A DNA stretch of 17,560 nucleotides from RGIG1918 sp045536045 (GTDB lineage: Bacteria; Cyanobacteriota; Vampirovibrionia; Gastranaerophilales; Gastranaerophilaceae). The translations under genes and the position numbers were made by a program. The DNA lies in the NCBI GenBank assembly GCA_045536045.1, contig JAZSMU010000100.1, positions 1 through 17,560 of the forward strand, written 5' to 3'. Below, one piece after another: positions 15,601 through 17,560 of this stretch (its first letter is position 1; each line of letters starts with the position of its first letter). A model generated the notes under the pieces. The model saw only the letters and a program-made list of their open reading frames with translations. It had not been told where the DNA came from and made no database searches.

Positions 15601-16127
15601 CCGTGGTCTTGAAGCTCTATATAATAATCATCTTTGAAAATGCTTTGATACCATTTTGCAGTTTCTATTGCTTTAGCTTCGTCGCCATCTAAAATATGGC
15701 TTGCAACTTCTCCTGCAATACAAGCAGAAATACAAATAATACCTTCTGAATATTGTTCAATTAATTCATGATTTACACGTGGTTTATAGTAAAAACCTGT
15801 TGTTGTAGCTATTGAATCTAATTTAATAAGGTTTTGGTAGCCAACATTATTTTTTGCAATTAAAACAATGTGGTAAAGTTGTTTTTTAGTTGTCTTATCT
15901 TCAATATCGCCATCAACAACATAAAGTTCACAACCAATTAACCCTTTAACATCATCATATTCTTTTGCAGTTCTATAAAAATCAATTGCACCAAACATAT
16001 TGCCGTGGTCTGTTAGGGCAACAGCTGGCATGCCACACTCTCTTGCATATTCAAACAAGTCTTTTATTCTAATAGCGCCATCTAGCAAGCTATATTCTGT
16101 GTGCAGGTGCAAAGGTACGTACTTCAT
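12690..16127 (-). CDS. dnaE: DNA polymerase III alpha subunit
   Basis: The replicative C-family polymerase, 1145 aa, full length. The N-terminal PHP domain (1 to about 270) keeps metal-type residues (His7 and His9 in HLHTEYS, Asp40-His41, Glu67, His86, His205), so it may keep proofreading-type or pyrophosphatase activity, unlike E. coli. The palm carries Asp402 and Asp404 (PDIDIDF) and Asp553 (KMDFLG), matching E. coli Asp401, Asp403 and Asp555. The finger segment G-P-G-R-G-S-A-A-G-S is at 358-367. The clamp-binding motif Q-A-S-L-F is at 907-911. A C-terminal OB fold covers about 982-1065. Cyanobacterial DnaE is split by an intein between Tyr and Cys of a K-Y-C-F-N sequence; here (743-744) it is continuous. 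The stop overlaps the ybeY stop. Confidence 0.98.
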   Translation of the reverse strand: MKYVPLHLHTEYSLLDGAIRIKDLFEYARECGMPAVALTDHGNMFGAIDFYRTAKEYDDVKGLIGCELYVVDGDIEDKTTKKQLYHIVLIAKNNVGYQNLIKLDSIATTTGFYYKPRVNHELIEQYSEGIICISACIAGEVASHILDGDEAKAIETAKWYQSIFKDDYYIELQDHGLDEQKRSNPTLIKIAKELGIKMVITNDSHYLKAQDAIWHDTLLCEQTKSLKDDPNRMKFSTNEFYVKTAEELRVAFNWMDDDTFKKCMENTVEIADKCDVEIQLGKSHLPSYPVPEGYDTNSYFDYLCREGLKERYGNPIPANIEERYLYEKSVIDKMGFPAYFLITWDFINWAKTHGVPTGPGRGSAAGSIVAYALGITELDPILHNLLFERFLNPERISMPDIDIDFCKRNRGRVIDYVTEKYGEDHVCQIITFGTLAAKAAVKAVARVYNIPFADSNRISGMIPSTPGIKIDDALLDGMELRKLYDSDANIKKWIDEAKHLEGLKNQVGTHAAGVIISHKPLDQIIPIALSKEKTVTTQFPMVDIEKIGLLKMDFLGLETLTIISDTMAFIKERHGIEFDINKIPLDDPKTFELLQHGQTDAVFQLESAGMKKLVKELKPTVFEDLGALVALFRPGPLESGMVKDFVDRKHGRQKIVYDHPLLENILKDTYGTLVYQEQIMQIFQVLAGYTLGGADSVRRMMGKKKLEEMAKQKGIFIEGAGKNGMSEASARNLFEQIENFAKYCFNRAHSAAYAFVAYQTAYLKAHYPVEFMCANLSSQADNQDKTQAYILQCENLGIEVLAPDINKSNSGFTPDGNNIRFGMNSIKNVGEAVIEEIMKERENGEFKSFVDFCERVDSKCLNKKTLESLIKSGCFAAIEKSRKQLLMNIDNVTSFVQNTNKNKMMGQASLFAAFADNEDLNIPTCELLGTDEEFEAEEIQQFEKELMGIYVSSHPLDNIKDTLKYITSDTIAEIMEAPKQDQKIVLCGLLTQVVQKPTRKDPSKFIKTALLEDLTGRIEVVAFPKVVEKIGALMQSETKVILEGKVQVKEENTNIIIDEIRLIGGINLWTIKLNDDLNLEENTFLKEILAKHKGDNPVVIDFEDENRRKQIVTNRHIWIDNSPEVEKNINDYFKERIELSVKPLC

Positions 16128-16134
16128 AACAAAA

Positions 16135-16143
16135 ATACTAGCA
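16135..16143 (-). promoter_or_regulatory. Extended -10 promoter of dnaE
   Basis: On the minus strand TGCTAGTAT is an extended -10 (TGn then TAGTAT, hexamer 16140-16135). Seven bases separate it from the dnaE ATG, so transcription would start at or one base before the start codon. No Shine-Dalgarno sequence is present, fitting a leaderless mRNA. Same geometry as the amylase operon. Confidence 0.5.
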
Positions 16144-16229
16144 CAGATATTTGTTAAGTTGGGTAAAAAATTATTTGTTTAAGAGGTTTTTTTGTGGTAT
16201 TTTGCCTATGTAGTTTGAATGGCAAAAAA

Positions 16230-17264
16230 ATGATAGAAAAAATTTCAGAAATTAAAAATTTAGCAATTAAAGAATTAGAACAAGTTCAAAACATGAAAGA
16301 GCTTGAAGATTTTAAAAATAAATATCTTTCACGTCAATCTGAATTTAATAACCTTAAAAAAGGTATGAAAGATGTTCCAGCAGAAGATAGACCAAAAATC
16401 GGCACCATGCTTAATGAAATTTCTAAAACATTAGAAGCAGGAGTAGCTGAAAAATTTGAAAAATTTTATGCTGAAGAATTAAATGCAAAATTAAATGCTG
16501 AAATTATTGATATAACACTTCCATCAACATACACAAAAAGAGGGCATGTTCACCCTCTAACACAAACTGTAAACGAAATTGTTGAAATTTTCCAACATCT
16601 AGGTTTTTCTCTTGTTGAAGAAAAAAATTCTCCAGAAGTTGAAACTGAATATTTCAATTTTGATATGTTGAATGTTCCAAAAGAACACCCAGCAAGAGAT
16701 GTTCAAGACACATTCTATGTTGAAGGTGGCGACAATATTGTTTTAAGAAGCCAAACATCTGGTGCTCAAATTCACGCAATGCTTGAAAAAAGACCTCCAG
16801 TTAGAGTTATAGCTCCAGGCAGAGTATATAGAAATGAAAACATAAGTGCTAGAAAAAACAACCTATTCCATCAAATTGAAGGCTTATATGTTGATAAAAA
16901 TGTTACTCTATCTCACTTAAAAGGTGTTTTAAACGAATTTATTAGATTATATTTTGGTGCAAGCCGTCCAATTAGACTTAGAAGTAGCTTTTTCCCGTTT
17001 ACTGAACCATCTGTTGAAATTGATGTTCAATGCATTATGTGTGGTGGAAAAGGTTGCCCAACATGCTCTCACACAGGCTGGTTAGAAATTTTAGGCGCTG
17101 GCATGGTTGACCCAAATGTTTTAAAGGGCGTTGATATTGACCCTGAAGTTTACTCTGGCTTTGCATTTGGCATGGGCGTTGAAAGACTTACAATGCTTAA
17201 ATATGCAGTTGATGATATTAGATTATTCTTCAATAATGACGCAAGATTTCTTGCTCAATTTTAA
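16230..17264 (+). CDS. pheS: Phenylalanyl-tRNA synthetase alpha subunit
   Basis: PheS, with PheT, charges tRNA-Phe as an alpha2-beta2 enzyme. From ATG 16230 it has 344 aa, the family's usual size. An N-terminal coiled coil (about 1-95) binds tRNA. The class II core follows: motif 1 H-P-L-T-Q-T-V-N-E-I, motif 2 with G-R-V-Y-R-N-E and F-H-Q-I-E-G-L (197-219), F-T-E-P-S-V-E-I-D-V (257-266) and motif 3 G-M-G-V-E-R-L (314-320). Four cysteines in CxxC-x4-CxxC (268-279) suggest a zinc knuckle. A GTG at 16194, 7 nt after AAGAGG, would add 12 residues unlike PheS; I prefer the ATG, but the upstream start cannot be excluded. No pheT follows: the gene converges on rnpB. Confidence 0.97.
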   Translation: MIEKISEIKNLAIKELEQVQNMKELEDFKNKYLSRQSEFNNLKKGMKDVPAEDRPKIGTMLNEISKTLEAGVAEKFEKFYAEELNAKLNAEIIDITLPSTYTKRGHVHPLTQTVNEIVEIFQHLGFSLVEEKNSPEVETEYFNFDMLNVPKEHPARDVQDTFYVEGGDNIVLRSQTSGAQIHAMLEKRPPVRVIAPGRVYRNENISARKNNLFHQIEGLYVDKNVTLSHLKGVLNEFIRLYFGASRPIRLRSSFFPFTEPSVEIDVQCIMCGGKGCPTCSHTGWLEILGAGMVDPNVLKGVDIDPEVYSGFAFGMGVERLTMLKYAVDDIRLFFNNDARFLAQF

Positions 17265-17269
17265 TTAAA

Positions 17270-17560
17270 AAGAAAGCAGGTAGTAAGCCGAGTTCTGTTT
17301 TAGATAATCATCTGTCTGGGATATTAATTGCTTAATATCACTAGCGTTTTGTCGTGTGTCATATAGCGAGCAGGCGACTCTTCCACACATTCAAACTTGC
17401 ATCCTTTCGGGGTTTACCTAGCCTGAAATCTCGCAATTTCAGCTGGTGGGCTCTTACTCCACCGTTGCACAATCGCTGGGTTCTTGTCCGCCTGTGTAAT
17501 CAAAGATTACTTCGCTACCTTCGCTTGCGCTTCAGTCGCAACGGCGGTCATCTAAGGTTC
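17270..17560 (-). ncRNA. rnpB: RNase P RNA, 3' part, 5' end beyond the window
   Basis: The catalytic RNA of RNase P, which matures tRNA 5' ends. Read on the minus strand, the conserved 3' segment ACAGAACTCGGCTTA (CR V, pairs in P4) lies at about 17284-17298, followed by TACCTGCTTTC. The internal segment GGAGTAAGAGCCCACCAG (17444-17461) matches the CR II/III region of bacterial type A RNA, and GGTAAACCCCGAAAGG follows at about 17405-17420. The 5' CR I (GAGGAAAGTCCGGGC) is not in the window, so the gene extends past 17560. A run of T residues after the 3' end (17270-17266) may end transcription. The exact 3' end is estimated. Confidence 0.93.

Noticed and set aside
12739..16182. Plus-strand frames opposite dnaE
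   Set aside because: All lie within or at the edge of the dnaE coding region and read as antisense translations.
17281..17560. GC-richer end stretch considered as tRNA cluster or tmRNA
   Set aside because: The conserved ACAGAACTCGGCTTA and AAGAGCCCACCAG segments identify it as RNase P RNA on the minus strand.

Overview
The window is strongly A+T-rich chromosomal DNA from a bacterium using the standard bacterial code. The gene content is mostly housekeeping (pdxJ, a thymidylate kinase homologue, miaA, gap, nadA, pgpH-type HD phosphodiesterase, ybeY, dnaE, pheS, rnpB). Several traits together suggest a non-photosynthetic relative of cyanobacteria, most likely Vampirovibrionia/Melainabacteria of the Gastranaerophilales type. 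These are a 7TM-HD c-di-AMP phosphodiesterase next to ybeY, pheS without pheT, small exported proteins with a 'LFG..(F/Y)...P...R..RL' motif, and a small protein starting with a 'KVNSV...NFKG' tag. The lineage call is inference from gene style, not from a marker tree.

Left part (1-2535): a secreted protein with an HExxH zinc-site motif runs off the left edge on the minus strand. A small secreted protein on the plus strand meets the tmk-pdxJ operon tail to tail with no gap. Next (2604-5374): a six-helix membrane protein gene overlaps miaA by 71 nt, followed by gap, which has its own promoter, a strong Shine-Dalgarno sequence and a clear terminator.

The short accessory region 5367-6240 holds a weak TTG-start ORF, a small XRE-type regulator and a 77-aa tagged protein of unknown function. 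The promoters of the last two share an identical 13-bp element, so this is the most likely site of an undescribed regulatory unit. Then (6397-9950, minus) comes a three-gene operon: an exported GH13 amylase-like protein, an exported GH3/NagZ-like protein and quinolinate synthase NadA. The GH3 protein lacks the usual Asp-His general acid/base loop.

Right part (10011-17560): the HD phosphodiesterase and ybeY form a plus-strand operon that ends by overlapping the stop of dnaE (minus). The dnaE gene is intact at the site where cyanobacteria carry a split intein. pheS (plus) is divergent from dnaE and converges on the 3' part of rnpB, whose 5' end lies outside the window. I see no CRISPR array, tRNA, insertion sequence or prophage, and no gene-free stretch above 300 bases.
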